From NCBI GenBank assembly GCA_026261815.1, contig JAMPIT010000493.1, forward strand, positions 8,449,501 through 8,513,500: 64,000 nucleotides of DNA, in the 5' to 3' direction. Positions within the stretch are counted from its first letter, which is position 1. Each line of letters begins with the position of its first letter. The stretch is from Monarcha castaneiventris obscurior (taxonomy: Eukaryota; Chordata; Aves; Passeriformes; Monarchidae). The position numbers were made by a program, and so were the translations under genes. Below are positions 52,301-63,543 of this stretch, piece by piece. The notes beneath the pieces are model-generated. The model did no database searches. It saw nothing but the letters and a program-made list of their open reading frames with translations, and was not told the DNA's origin.

Positions 52301-55300
52301 ATTTTGATTTATTTTTGTGTTATTTCAGTGTACAGAATAGTAAAACCCAGACCAGCTCTCAGCTGATACAAACCACCAAGCATCCATTTCCATCAGCACA
52401 GACATTCTCACGTTATTAATGAGTTTAAAATGTAATTTGTGTGGATTTAGGAGCTGTGTGAGGGCAGGAGCTGAACCTCAGTCATTCATAAGCTTTCAAT
52501 GTAATTCAAGTAGATTGGAGTCTCTTTCATGTTTAGTTTCTGGTATTTGTGTTTTTACGAGACCTTCATATTTATTTATGGAATGTTCACAAGCTGTCTA
52601 TCTGGAAGTGGATTACTGTGCTCTTTTTATTAAATCAACATTTATTCATCACCTGGTACTAAGATTTTCTTCTATAATGTCACTTTGTTGGAGCGATACA
52701 CGCATATATTTCTTTTCATATATACATATGCGTAGATTTCATGAGCAGAAGATGCATTTTTATCATGATGCTTATTTTGGGATGATAAAAGAGTTCGCTG
52801 ACAGCTGAGAATGTGATTTATTTTCTTTGGATTAATTGTCAACCTAACTTTTTTTCCTCCCACTGTTAATTTGCATAAGACTACGTACAAACAGCTGGGA
52901 GAGGGATTGCTTTATCTGTGGTGTAGTAAGTGGTGGTTGGGTATCAGTTGATGAGTCCAGAAAATTAAAAAAAATTCTGCTCTTCCTTCTCTTTCCACTT
53001 CTTGAGAAGCCTTCTGTGTTTACTGCACATTTTTGAGTTGGATTTTTGTAGCTCATGTTTTCAAGTCACGATAATGTTGTGATGTTTTCAAGTCCCAACA
53101 AAGCTGTAACACAAACGAATCACAAAAAATGAGTAATTTGTTCTGTGTTTAGTGTTTGTCTATGTGAGATAAAGACTCATGCTTGAATGGCAACTTTTGA
53201 TTAGTCAGGGGCATGGAAAATAAAGGCAGAATGAATAATGCTGTTGATTCCTTTGGAGTTTGTGAGTTGAGATATTACAAGTCAGGTTCTTATTTGAGCC
53301 AAATGAAAACGTGAGAGCTGGAAGTGGTTGGATGGTGATGGGAGTGCAGTGTCCAGCCCCAAGGTGGGCGTACCTCAGCACCTTTTAGAACACCCATAAA
53401 TCAAACACAACATTTTCTGTTGGCCAAAGACCACTTAGAGTCATCTCCTGGAGGGGGTTTGGTCCTCCCTTTCCAAAGTGAGGGGGATCAGGGTCTGTCC
53501 CCTGGGGAAGCTTTTCGGTCCTCTTTGCTTTCTGGACAGTGGATATTAATAAATGTTGGAGTGGAGCAGCCTGAATCTGAACTCAAGGTGTCAGTTTTGG
53601 TTTCTAGAAAACCCTGAGAAAAATGAAATTCCTCTCATAGCTGTCCTGAAGACAGCCTTTAATGGTGTACTGAAAACACGCAAGAGATTTAAAAATACTT
53701 GAAAGATGGAAACTTAGACTCTAAGTAAGACTTGGCAATGTATTTTTGTGTTGGAGGGGTTCAAGTACAGCTTTGAACAAACACAAGAAGAACAGGAAAT
53801 GTATTTCACTGATCCGGTCCTTAATCCCATCATAAGTCACCTTTAAAAGGAAATGTGTTTATAATGTGAACTCCATGAATAACAGAAAACAAACAAAAAC
53901 AAACGTGCATCGGGGCTAAAGGACATTCTTTGTATAAATGTAACACCTGCCTGAAGAAATGAAAATGAGTTTACCAAACTTGGTATAGTAACAGAAATAT
54001 TAAAGTTTTATTCCTAAGTGTTTATTTAAATTAAGGACGATGGCTTGTTCTGGGCAGTAGCAGTTGTGTTTATTGCCAACTAAAACATCCAACGAATCCA
54101 TTTTTCTGAAAAAATGTTGTAGGATGACATCTTTCATAACGATTGTATCAAATAAATATTGAGAAACTGAATGTAGATTTTTTCATAGGAATTCTTTGTT
54201 GGTGACTTCCCATAGCCTTCTGAAAGACATGAATGAATAATTAAAAAGTTATGAGAAAGTCATTGGTGTAATTTATTCTTTACTTAAATTCTGTATCTAT
54301 TCTGTTTTGCTTTTAAAGTTGGAACTGAAAATGAAAATAGCAGAAGGTAAATTTCATGAAGAAAAACTGAAATTACAACAGAAGCACGATGCTGATGTTC
54401 AAAAGGTAAGAAGTGTTTGTATTTTTTTCCCCAAAAGCAGTGTATTAAACAATAACAGAGACTATGATTATCATAAATATTTATCAGTTTTTCTTTAACT
54501 TCTTCACAATTGCTATTAATGTTCATTGGAAGTCAAATTGTAGGTAACAGTTGGCATAAACTGAGAGGAATGCAGACTATTTTATGGTAACATAAACTTA
54601 GGAAGGGGAAAACACTTGCAGAAAGGAGATGAAAATACAAGGCAATTTGTTTGTTTGAACAAGACAACCTATTTTACCAGCATCACAACTTCTGTGGGAA
54701 ATCATAAACTCGTGAATTTTCTGCTAGAGAGAAAACATTTGTATTAGAGAAGAGTGTGAACAAAATTAGTTTTTCAGGGACAAAATGCAAAATATGGGAG
54801 TAGGAAAACCCCTGGATATATCATATGTGTTCCTGCTCACACAGCAGCAGTGCTTGCTGTGCTGTCTCTGTTTGGGCACCATCTTAGAGCAGAGGCAGGT
54901 CACCAAACAGCCCTTTATTTATGTTGTTGTATTTTTAAATTTTATGCAGCTCTTAATTCCTCCAGCACTACCATGGCACCAGATCTGTGGGTTACACTGG
55001 GTTTGTCTTTATTGTGTCACAGAGCACCACTCCTGGGAGGATGATACCTATCCCAGACCATACTGTTACTTTTAATGCCACGTTTTAAAGGTGGGGTGGA
55101 ATCCTGTGAGATTCCAGGTGCCTCTGGCAGGGCTCTGATCCCGGGAATCCCGATCCCGGCGTCGGCATTGCCGTGGCTGATCCCGCTGTAAGCTTGGCAT
55201 TAGGCAGGGCCTCTGCTTTGTTTCCTAAAGACTGAGTCACAGGCTTGGAGGAAGTTGGTTGACACAACTCTGTGACACATCAAAGCCTCCTGAGAGGATG

Positions 55301-58300
55301 TTAATATTTGGTCAGGTGCATGTTTGGCTCATCTGTTCTCAAGGCCTTGGAGCAGAAGCAGCGAGCGAAGCTGGGAGTCTAAAGGAAACGGCTTTGTGAG
55401 AATAAGAAATAGTTTAAATGCTTTCTCATCCCTTGAGTTGTCATCCCTTCCTAACTGATGTTAGAATTCTGTCTTTTGAAGTTGTTTAATAACGTTGGAT
55501 ATTTTAGAAAAGGTTAAATAGTGTCGTATTAATCTTTAAAGACACAAAACGTTTATTGCAGATGGAGTAATATTGTTTTAAGATGAAAGCTTCTGTTTGA
55601 TAAGAGATTTGGGGCACTGTTATAAAATTTCTGCGACTTTAATCTTTATCTTAAACACAAAGTTTAAATTAAAATACTATCTCAAAGTGTGCAAATATTC
55701 AAGCTGGTTTTTTCCAAACTCAGCCTGAACAGAAATGTGGGTGTAGTTACCCTCATATACTTGCTCTGTTCCAGTCCATTGTTCCTTGGGATCTATGCAA
55801 GGAATTTCAATTGGTGAAGCACAAAAGACTGTAATGAAGTTCACCAACTTATTTAAATATTTCTTCAATCTGCTGAGAATTTTAGATGCTTTTAAATACT
55901 ATTAGGCAACAGAAGTATGAAAATCTTTTCCATTTGCAGGAGTAGCACCATGAAACTTCCAAACTCAACAAAAGCAACACCAGGTTTACCCAGGTTTAAT
56001 AGAAAACAAAAAGACCCACCTTAAAACACGAAACTCCTTTTTCAGTCTGCTTTTGCCTACATTTGTCTAAACCAGTCCTTTGTTTATGACTTGGCAGTCA
56101 TAGCTGGGAAAATGATTTAGGTTCAGTCACTTAGTCCTGCACGACCTGAGCACTTCTTGGGGGCAGCACCTTTGACAGAGAGCAGGGTATATTATCTTGT
56201 GCACTGGTTGTTGTTTGGAGTGCTTTGGACTTTGGTTAAAATATTCTGAATTTTCTCTGCAGATTTTGGATAGAAAGAATGACGAAATAGATGTGCTGAA
56301 GTCTACCTACCTAAAGAAACAAAAAGAATCTGAGGAGACGATTAGAAAACTGGAGAAAAAAGGTGATTTTTGTCCTCATGGGTGTTTTCTATGTGGTGGT
56401 ATTGTACTGCATTCTCTGTGGCTGTGGGCTTGCATGTTCCTTCTGCAGACATCCCTTTCTTCATCATTTGCAGCTCTTGATTTAATTTTTTCCTTTAGAT
56501 CCTGAGATTCTTGCCCAGTTGTCTCTGTTGTTTCCAACCCAAGTTCCAAGAGGCCTGTGATCTATTACATTGAATACAGGTTTTATGAGCATCACCAAAA
56601 AAAGTTTCTTTGATGCTACTGAAGTATTTTGGCCACTTATTTCAACTTTTTTGGAATCTCTGGCTCAAAGTTCATTTCTTTATACATTCAGTACATTTTA
56701 ATCAAACCACAGCGGGTTATTTTTAAGACTATTGCGGCAGGAGATTTCAAATATGAGTAGTCTTGAGTGTGTCATAAGTACAAAACTCGCCTTGAGTGTG
56801 GCTTGTCAGCAGTTTTTCAATGTTAGTTTCTTTTAGAATTCCTTGGAGTCCATTTGCACTATGGACTAAACCACAACGTAAAATAATACAGAAGTTTGGT
56901 AATCTGTGTACAAAAAGGGAGAGAGTTCCATGTATTTTATTTCCTGCTCCTTGGGAAAGTAATTTGTCCAAAAGGGATCTGGGGCTTCTCTCTGTGGGCT
57001 GGTGGTTGTTCTTGTCTGGAGTAGGTTGAGTTGGAGTCGCCCACACTGTTCCAGGTATAAAAAATCCTCAGTCACTCCTGAAAAGTGAATATGTACCTGC
57101 TTTCTCCACTAATGGTGATGCCATCACTTGCAATTTGAGTTGGGGAACTTAATTTCCTTGTATATCTTGGGCACTCAACCTTCACAAGAACATTTTCTCC
57201 TAAGGATGCTCATGAAGTCAGGTTAAAAATAACTTCTTTCTCGTGGTTATACAGAATTTTGCTGATGTGTGTTTACTCCTTCAGGAAGGAAAACTCTCTC
57301 TGAAATATTCTGTAAACAAAGTAGAAAAGAGAGAACACCTTGTAATATTGTAATGACACAGAATCTACATGCTACATTTTAAAGCAGCACATACATGAAG
57401 TATTTAAGAGCCAAAAACCATCAGAAAGCCAAGTCAATTGGAAAACTGGCATAAACCAATTGTATCTATTGCCAACACTGAAAAATCCCAAAGGTCTTGA
57501 ATGGTTGTTTATTTTTTTTCCCATTTTTAACAGTTCAGACCCTTGTTCGTGAGTCCCAAGTTGTGAGAGAAGCCAAAGAGCAGCAGATTGTGGAGCTGAA
57601 GAAGATGTGTGAGCAAAGCAATGATTCCCTGAACAATGAGTGGGAGAAAAGGGTAATGAACAATACTTCCCTCCTTTGACAGACTCCTGCAGTGTTTATC
57701 TGGGATAATACATTTTGTCACTCAAAGAAATAAATATACAGAATGAGTTTTAGGGATATTTTTTGTGCTGATTTTATTTTTTCCTGGACTAATCAAGACT
57801 CTCTTTGCTGATGCTTTTACACCCAGCTGGTCACCCTGTTCTGGGGTTCATCTGGCCTCCTGGCAAGTCTCTGGATGTATTAGGGAAGTGTTTATTTCTG
57901 GTTGACCTGACATGGAATTTTAATCTGGGTAAACCTGCTGCTACCTGCTGTCATGGTGATTCCTTTGAACTCTTAGTTTTGCAATGGGTCATGAATTCTT
58001 CAATGTATTTATATTTATTGTTCAACTCCAGACAGCAGCAAAGCAGAGGGAAGAGCATGTTTATTGTGGGACAGTGTCACCTTTGTCCAGATTAGTGTCA
58101 GTATTTGTCTTGCTTCTCCCTCTCAGGAGAGGGAGGGTCAGAAAAAGGACAAACCCATCTCCCTTCATGAGGTGTGCTGTATAATTTAATTTTTTTTCAG
58201 CCCTGTATCTAGAAATGAAGTTGGGTTTAATTCTTGCCTTCTGAAAGCCAGATCATAATCATAAATCATAAATTGTCCTTTGTGCTGAAGATCTTGAGGC

Positions 58301-61300
58301 TTCAGTGTTGGGTGCTTTTTTGTTTGGGTTTTTTTTTTCATAGAATCCCAGACTGGTTTGAGTTGGAAGGGACCTTAAAGCCCATTTCATTCCACCCCCT
58401 GGGCAGGGACAGCTTCCACTATTCCAGGTTGCTCCAACCCCCGTCCAACCTGGCCTTGGACACTTCCAGGAATGGGGCAGACAGCCACAATATATTTTTT
58501 AGAGAATATATTCAGAGAGGACAGAAATGTGAATACTGGGGCTTTTCAGTGATTTTACTGATGAGCTATAATAATGTAACACTTCTCAATGCTGGTTGTA
58601 GCTGCCATTTGTTATGCTGTGCCTTTTTTCTGATGCAGCTCCACGATGCAGTGGCTGAGATGGAGAAGGAAAAGTTCAACATCCACAAGAAGCACACAGA
58701 GGATATGCAGGAGCTGCTGGAGGAGACCAATGCTCGGCTGGCCAAGATGGAGGAGGAGTATTTGCAGCAGACACGGCTGACTGTAGGTCTTTGTGTAAAC
58801 CTGTCATGACAGCAAGCATCTCTTAAAATATTTAAAATACTTAAATTCCCTGTGTTTGTGTTCAGGTGGGCTGGAAGTGTCCCAGGCCAGGTTGGACAGG
58901 GCTTGGGGCAACCTGGGATGGTGGAAGGTGTCCCTGCCCATGGCAGGGGTGGAATCAGGTGATCTTTAAGGTCCCTCTCAACCCAAACCATTCCATGACC
59001 CTGTGATTCATGCAGATACATCCTTATTTTTGATAGTGCAATGTAGTTGTTCTCTCGTGGGAGAGGGCAGCCAGTCCAGCCAAGGATTTTATTTCCCAGA
59101 TAAAATTCATCAAGGTACAGCCCTTCAGTCAATGTCACACAGATATGTTAGTACCAGTACTTAGTTACAAATATGTCTCACTGCTTTGGATTCAAGTTAG
59201 CAGAACTTCTGTCTTTGCAGGTTTGTAGATCATACAAACAAAGAGGATTTATATATTACATCTATTTTCATAGAAGCATGTGACTTTTTACTCACCCACC
59301 TCCTCTTTGAATGAGTAAATGCTTCTGTTAGATGAAAGATCACATTAAAAGGATTTTAAAATAAGTATTGATTATTCTAATTTATTGCATTTCTTTTCTA
59401 GAATAATTATAAGCATGTAATCAGGTATAATCTGGATTTTGTGCCTGTTACATAAATGATGCAAAAAGCAAAAAAATTAACAAATAACCTCAAAAAAGCA
59501 TCCTGTACTTTTCATCAGGATGAGATATGAGGAAAATTGAATGAGTGAAAAGACAATGTCAAACAAAATTTATTCCTTTATTAATGAATGTTGAATTTAA
59601 AAATTAACATTCAGATCATGTCACAGGTAACAGTAAATACAGAGAAAAATGGACACAGTCTGTCAGCAAGATTGAATTTAAGAACCATCAAAACTAGACA
59701 GATCTTGCTGAGCAGCTTCTGATTTAATAATTAAACAAGGTAGAGTTCAAGGCAGGGCTTAAGATGAAAGACTAGACTGTCACTGGAAATTAGTTTTCTT
59801 TTTTTCTCTCTCTCTCCTTTCTCTCTCCTGATTTTTTTTTTCCGTTGGTATTTCAGAGTTTCTCTGTTCAGAGTTTCATGTTGTCAGGAATGCCAGTGCT
59901 GTTAGCAAGTGGAATTGGCTGAACAATTTCACCAGTGCCATAGAGCTGATAAGGAGGGGTTTGTGCCCTGAACGAGGATGAGCTTCCTGGAGGGGTACAG
60001 GGCCAGCCAGGAATCATATTCAGTGTTATATCAGAAACTACTCTCTTTTTATTATTATTAAAAAAAAAACCAAAAACCAAACAGCAACCCTCAAAACCCC
60101 AGAAAACCACAAAACAAGCAAAAACCCCAAGCCCCCAAAGCAAACAACCCTCTGTCCCCAGAAAACCAAACCCATACTGAGGAGCTGCCTTGGCACTGAT
60201 GGAGAATTTTGCTGTGCTGTGGCTGTGAAATCTCTGAAGCCACTTGCCCAAGCTCAGGTGACCATTCAGGTGACCTTGGGTCTGTGGGAGGTTCTTGCAT
60301 GGGTTCAGGTTCATGTCACCTCTGGGGACAGTGGCTGCTTGGGGCAGGTATTTGGGGGTTTATTTTACTTTAACAGTGGATGAAATTTCTGTTCCACTTC
60401 CCTCATCTTCAGGCCTTTGTTAATATAAAAATAACACTGATACATACATCCTGCAAGGACAGCTGGGTCTTATTTTTTGACCCCAGCCTCCTGAGTTCTT
60501 CCCTCATTTCCCTGCATAAATTTAAGGAAGAATGGGAAGTGCTAGAGTAGTCTGATGCTACCTGCCTGTCCTTACTCTGCTCATTTTTAAATTTGTTTGT
60601 ATTAGGAGATGAAGTTCCAGGAAAAAGATACAACTTTTGAGAGATGCTTGTAATTTACTGAAAGGAAATTGCTGTAATGAAATTAACGGAAAGTCTAAGA
60701 ACACTTTACGTGTATTATCATTGTTTACAGCTTTCCATTGAAATATTGTCTTCTCTCCCATTTTGAAAGATTTGTAATTTAGAAATCAGCTGCATATGCT
60801 GTTTTGCATAAGGGAGAAGAGATGTCACTCTGGGGGGGGGATAAACATCCGTATTTTGAAAGCTGATTTATTTTTTATATACAACATCGAATTTACTGTC
60901 ATGATTAATGACAGCTTTGCCATTGTAACTCTTGTGTCCCTGCATCACCAAAGAACCTCGTTGCTCAGAGCTACTGAATAACAACAGGGTATTCCCTCCT
61001 TTATTCTGGGCTTTTCTCAATAATTATATTTTCTTTTAGAATGAGACAATCCAAAAGCTGGGGGCTCGTGTGCAGCAGTTGACTGTTGAGGCTGAAAATA
61101 GTAATTTGCAACGTCAGAAATTATCTCAAGAGAAGATTGAGGTAGAACAGCATTACCAGGAGGTCTGCTCCCAACTTCAGGAGCTGAAAGCAAGGTAATC
61201 AAATAACAGTTGCTGGTGTAACTTTTAAGAATATGGAATTTCCAGAAGCAAACATTATTCATTTTGTTCCAGGAACACACTGAATGGCATTTAACATTAG

Positions 61301-63543
61301 AAAACTCTCATGAAAATGTATTAATTGGTGCCAAACTCATTTAGAGTGACCCAAACGACCACCTTGAGGAGTGTGTTACCTTTCCATTATTTATAAGCAG
61401 CTCCTCTGTGACAAGAGCACGTGGCAGACGTGCAGACTCCGTGCAATTGATACTGAGCAGGTAAAATGCCAAAATATGAAAGCAATTTCCATATTCTCTT
61501 TGCTTGCTCCTTGTAGGTACAACTTACTTCAGAAAGACAAGGACCAGATTATGCAGGAAAACAAGGAGAAGCTTCAGCAACTACAAAGAAAATTTGATGT
61601 TGATAGAGATTTTCTAAAGCGGGAACAAGCTCAGGTATTGCTGCCAGGTGTAACAGGCAGGAACAAGGGGTTTCTTAAGTGCTCTCCTCACTAGAAGTAT
61701 GATGCTTATGAATAAATCCAAGGAACTGCTCAGTTCCCCGAGTTACTTGTGAGTGTAAATTTAAATAAGATTGGGATTTAATTGGTCGTTGCCAAATTGG
61801 ACTCAGAAATCATCTGAAGTTGCCTGGTAATTCTGCTGTGTGTGTATTTCTGCTGCTGATTCAGATGAGGTGCAATTAATATCCTGATTTTGTTTGTGCT
61901 CCTGTAAAAATTCTGGATACCAGGGAATTTCAACACACTTAAAGACTTAATGTTTTCATAAGATCTCTTCCATGACAGAAAATACTCTTTTCTGAGAAAA
62001 ACCAGTCCTGCAGGCCTCATAGTATTGAACATTATGTTAAACATTTATATATTTAAGGAATTATTTTTATATTTTGTGAGTGTAGGTTTCACCCAAAATG
62101 TAATAACTCTGATTTGTTTCTGGAAAAGCATCTCTCAGGTTGATATCTACCAATACACACAGGTACAGAGATGGTGTCTATTTTAAATTCTTTTAAAGTT
62201 AAATAATTGTAGAAAAGACTCAAGTTTTAAATACCATTTATTAATCCATAGAGCCATAGGACAAGTGGGGTCTTTGGTGTTTATTTGCTGGAATTCTCTG
62301 AGCTTTGATGAGACTTCATTTAATTTCCAAGGTATTTTTCTTTCTACCAATTTTTAGTAGATTTTGGTAGGGATTTTTTTATTATTGGGGGTGGATTTTT
62401 GTACATTTGTTTCCATTTCTAAGTTCACCAGAGGGCCTGAACTGACATATCCAGAGCTGTAAACTCACACAGGTTTTTTTCTCCCAAGCTGATAATTTTT
62501 TCCAATTTCTGGGCACCTTAGAGAAAGAAATTTAAAAATGCAAAAGAGCTCATGAGAAATGCAATACAAAAATTGCTTTTTCTGTTAAATCCGAGCAGAC
62601 ATCTGATGTGATTGCAGAATTACAGCGTGGAATGGCTCTGTTGAAACAACAATTGGAAGACTCAGAACATCAAAGGCAGCAACAGCTGAGGGTGAGCCCT
62701 GACTTTCATTCTCAAAAATGCCCAACCCTTTTTTGCTTTCTTTGGTGATTTAAATGTTTAATAGCCATGCTTAAATGTACTGATATAGAGCATGCTTGCT
62801 TGTTTCTGTTTAATTAATGGAAATATATAAACTGTCACATAGGGTTAAGGGGTGATTTAAAAAGTGTGACTAAAAGAGGTGTAAGAGCAGAATTTTCACA
62901 GAAGTTTTCTGACTGTTTCTTGTAGTTCAGGTATTAAATAAAACAGTTGAAATGTGTATTGGTGGATTACAAAGAAGCCTGTCAAAGAATGATGAATATC
63001 TTTTTATTCTCGTAAACTGTAAACATTTTTAAAGCTTCGAAATTGTTTTTAATTTTCACTGTTTAATAGTTCAGTTCAATATTCTATCTTCCTGTAGGCA
63101 TTTAAATTAATCCCTCTATCTCAGGGTAATGAGTTCCAGATCTGTATCATGTATCAGTCCTGGTTGAGTTTTGGCATCTACTTTTCCTCCAATGTCTTCC
63201 ATTTCACAGTTGATGTAGTACAGAATGGCATTTTAATAGCTCAGGAGAACAAGTTGCTTTTTCTCTTTAGAACACATGAATCATGACTTTCGAGATAGTT
63301 GTGTTATTTGCTGTTGGTTGAATTTTTTTGTATGTCAGAGAATTTTTTCATGATGATATAAAGTGGGTTTTTATTTTTTATGGGCTGTTCTATGTGATAG
63401 CAAATGTCTGTGTTTGATGAATGGTCTGAAATGGAAGAAGAATGGATTTTGTTTATTTAGAATACACATCTTTTCCTCTGCAGGATCAAGAATACAAGCT
63501 TCAGCAGGACAAGCTTCACTTGCAGCGTGTGTATGAGAAACAG
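25239..63543 (+). CDS. CEP112: Centrosomal protein of 112 kDa, 5' part (536 codons, runs off the window)
   Basis: CEP112 (CCDC46) is a long coiled-coil protein of the centrosome; human loss-of-function variants are linked to sperm head-tail defects. Fifteen coding exons: 25239-25338, 26121-26311, 27054-27202, 32491-32581, 34812-34886, 42522-42569, 42710-42787, 54319-54405, 56263-56362, 57534-57652, 58639-58782, 61040-61194, 61517-61634, 62599-62691, 63484-63543. The N-terminal globular part (about 1-100, DUF4485 family) contains LWIKKLCRPSGTG and NLYAKLLLHML. A low-complexity acidic/serine linker follows (about 105-200), with DDDDLEARLNSWNLG at its end. From about residue 240 the protein is heptad-rich Glu/Lys/Gln/Leu coiled coil (KFHEEKLKLQQKHDADVQK and onward). 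All junction phases agree. The start ATG has A at -3 and matches the usual N terminus. The last 400 or so residues of the family lie beyond the right edge. Confidence 0.96.
26121..26311 (+). CDS. CEP112: CEP112 exon 3: core of the DUF4485 domain
   Basis: 191 nt, residues 34-97. It holds the best conserved N-terminal motifs, LWIKKLC, GRENRNLYAKLLLHML and GPFT. Acceptor TATTTTCAG, donor CATG|GTGGGT. Confidence 0.96.
27054..27202 (+). CDS. CEP112: CEP112 exon 4
   Basis: 149 nt. Begins SVYFDEPSSPRV, ends the globular domain with PEWVVGELG, then becomes serine-rich. Donor ATGG|GTAAGG in phase 2. Confidence 0.94.
27203..32490 (+). other. CEP112 intron 4, 5.3 kb
   Basis: T-rich on the sense strand, with no CR1 copy or internal gene recognised. 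The small ORFs are short and T-driven (Phe/Leu-rich). Confidence 0.6.
32491..32581 (+). CDS. CEP112: CEP112 exon 5, serine-rich linker
   Basis: 91 nt, poorly conserved linker with basic-serine then acidic residues (RCLSSPQRTDEDD). Supported by good splice sites (AATAACAG, TCT|GTAAGA) and phase agreement on both sides. Confidence 0.88.
32582..34811 (+). other. CEP112 intron 5, 2.2 kb
   Basis: Nothing recognised beyond ordinary intronic sequence. Confidence 0.6.
34812..34886 (+). CDS. CEP112: CEP112 exon 6
   Basis: 75 nt, phase 0-0. Codes the conserved DDDDLEARLNSWNLG motif. Acceptor TGTTCCAG, donor GGG|GTAAAA. Confidence 0.94.
34887..42521 (+). other. CEP112 intron 6, 7.6 kb
   Basis: Holds a tiny CR1 tail (37981-38022), a group of GATA-like sites (36231-36471) and a local 13-bp duplication of CACTTTAGGTGTT near 39847 and 39867. 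No nested gene is supported. Confidence 0.6.
37981..38022 (+). repeat. Tiny CR1 3' tail
   Basis: ACTTTAAGGTCCCTTCCAGC followed by a degenerate CCAAAC and TTCTGT tail, the 3' end of CR1 in forward orientation. About 40 bp remain. Confidence 0.7.
42522..42569 (+). CDS. CEP112: CEP112 exon 7 (48-nt small exon)
   Basis: Sixteen codons, phase 0-0, coding LENPRYLREKRVPMTL, closely like the human segment. Followed by a 140-nt intron, very short for this gene. Confidence 0.93.
42710..42787 (+). CDS. CEP112: CEP112 exon 8
   Basis: 78 nt, phase 0-0. Starts MTPKIGLGKSS, matching the family; the rest (His/Gln-rich, ending QEKE) leads into the coiled coil. Acceptor TTCAATAG, donor GAG|GTAGGA. Confidence 0.92.
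42788..54318 (+). other. CEP112 intron 8, 11.5 kb
   Basis: The largest intron in the window. It holds a short imperfect duplication (51185-51247) and a run of protein-like reverse-strand ORFs (44380-47427) discussed in the findings. No CR1 copy is visible. Confidence 0.6.
54319..54405 (+). CDS. CEP112: CEP112 exon 9, start of the coiled coil
   Basis: 87 nt, phase 0-0. Highly conserved GKFHEEKLKLQQKHDADVQK. The acceptor TTTTAAAG is a less common AAG type. It ends an 11.5-kb intron. Confidence 0.95.
54406..56262 (+). other. CEP112 intron 9, 1.9 kb
   Basis: Ordinary intron sequence apart from a compact CpG cluster at 55138-55189. Confidence 0.6.
56263..56362 (+). CDS. CEP112: CEP112 exon 10, coiled coil
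   Basis: 100 nt. Codes ILDRKNDEIDVLK and then EETIRKLEKK in heptad spacing. Acceptor TCTCTGCAG, donor AAAG|GTGATT. Confidence 0.95.
56363..57533 (+). other. CEP112 intron 10, 1.2 kb
   Basis: I see no repeat, RNA gene or extra exon. Confidence 0.6.
57534..57652 (+). CDS. CEP112: CEP112 exon 11, coiled coil
   Basis: 119 nt. Codes VQTLVRESQVVREAKEQQ and SLNNEWEKR, parallel to the human sequence. Acceptor TTTAACAG, donor AGG|GTAATG. Confidence 0.95.
58339..58489 (-). repeat. CR1 3' end upstream of CEP112 exon 12
   Basis: Begins CATAGAATCCCAGACTGG, has GTTGGAAGGGACCTTAAAG and ends in the GGCCTTGGACACTTCCAGG block. It lies in intron 11. Confidence 0.92.
58639..58782 (+). CDS. CEP112: CEP112 exon 12, coiled coil, bracketed by inverted CR1 copies
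   Basis: 144 nt, exactly 48 codons, phase 0-0. Codes LHDAVAEMEKEKF and QELLEETNARLAKMEEEY. A CR1 copy ends about 150 nt before it, and an oppositely oriented copy starts about 85 nt after it. Confidence 0.95.
58866..59012 (+). repeat. CR1 3' end downstream of CEP112 exon 12, opposite orientation
   Basis: Read in reverse complement it gives the same blocks as the copy at 58339-58489 in the same order, ending in the CTGTGATTCATG tail. It lies in intron 12. Confidence 0.92.
59795..59843. repeat. Polypyrimidine tract
   Basis: CT and T runs (TCTCTCTCTCTCC, then a T run) within CEP112 intron 12. No splice acceptor joined to coding sequence follows it. Confidence 0.8.
60058..60170. repeat. C/A-only low-complexity tract
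   Basis: About 110 bp made almost entirely of A and C on the + strand (AAAACCCC-like runs), preceded by T-rich ATTATTATT. It is the source of the Phe/Gly/Leu-rich reverse-strand ORF at 59868-60314. Confidence 0.85.
61040..61194 (+). CDS. CEP112: CEP112 exon 13, coiled coil
   Basis: 155 nt. Codes RVQQLTVEAENSNLQRQKL, one of the most conserved coiled-coil stretches. Acceptor TCTTTTAG, donor CAAG|GTAATC. Confidence 0.95.
61517..61634 (+). CDS. CEP112: CEP112 exon 14, coiled coil
   Basis: 118 nt. Codes YNLLQKDKDQIMQENKEKL and then KFDVDRDFLKREQAQ. Acceptor CTTGTAG, donor TCAG|GTATTG. Confidence 0.94.
62599..62691 (+). CDS. CEP112: CEP112 exon 15, coiled coil
   Basis: 93 nt, phase 0-0. Codes IAELQRGMALLKQQLEDSE and a Gln/Arg-rich end. 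The junction with exon 14 is a few residues shorter than in human. Acceptor CCGAGCAG, donor AGG|GTGAGC. Confidence 0.92.
63484..63543 (+). CDS. CEP112: CEP112 exon 16, coiled coil, last exon in view
   Basis: 60 nt, phase 0-0. Codes DQEYKLQQDKLHLQRVYEKQ, matching the human segment. The donor CAG|GTAATA opens an intron that continues past the window. Confidence 0.93.

Larger units (their letters stand above)
59013..61039 (+). other. CEP112 intron 12, distal part
   Basis: Contains the polypyrimidine and C/A tracts and a nine-G run (60832-60840). No gene. Confidence 0.6.

Noticed and set aside
59868..60314. 148-codon reverse ORF rich in Phe, Gly and Leu
   Set aside because: It is produced by the C/A-only low-complexity tract.
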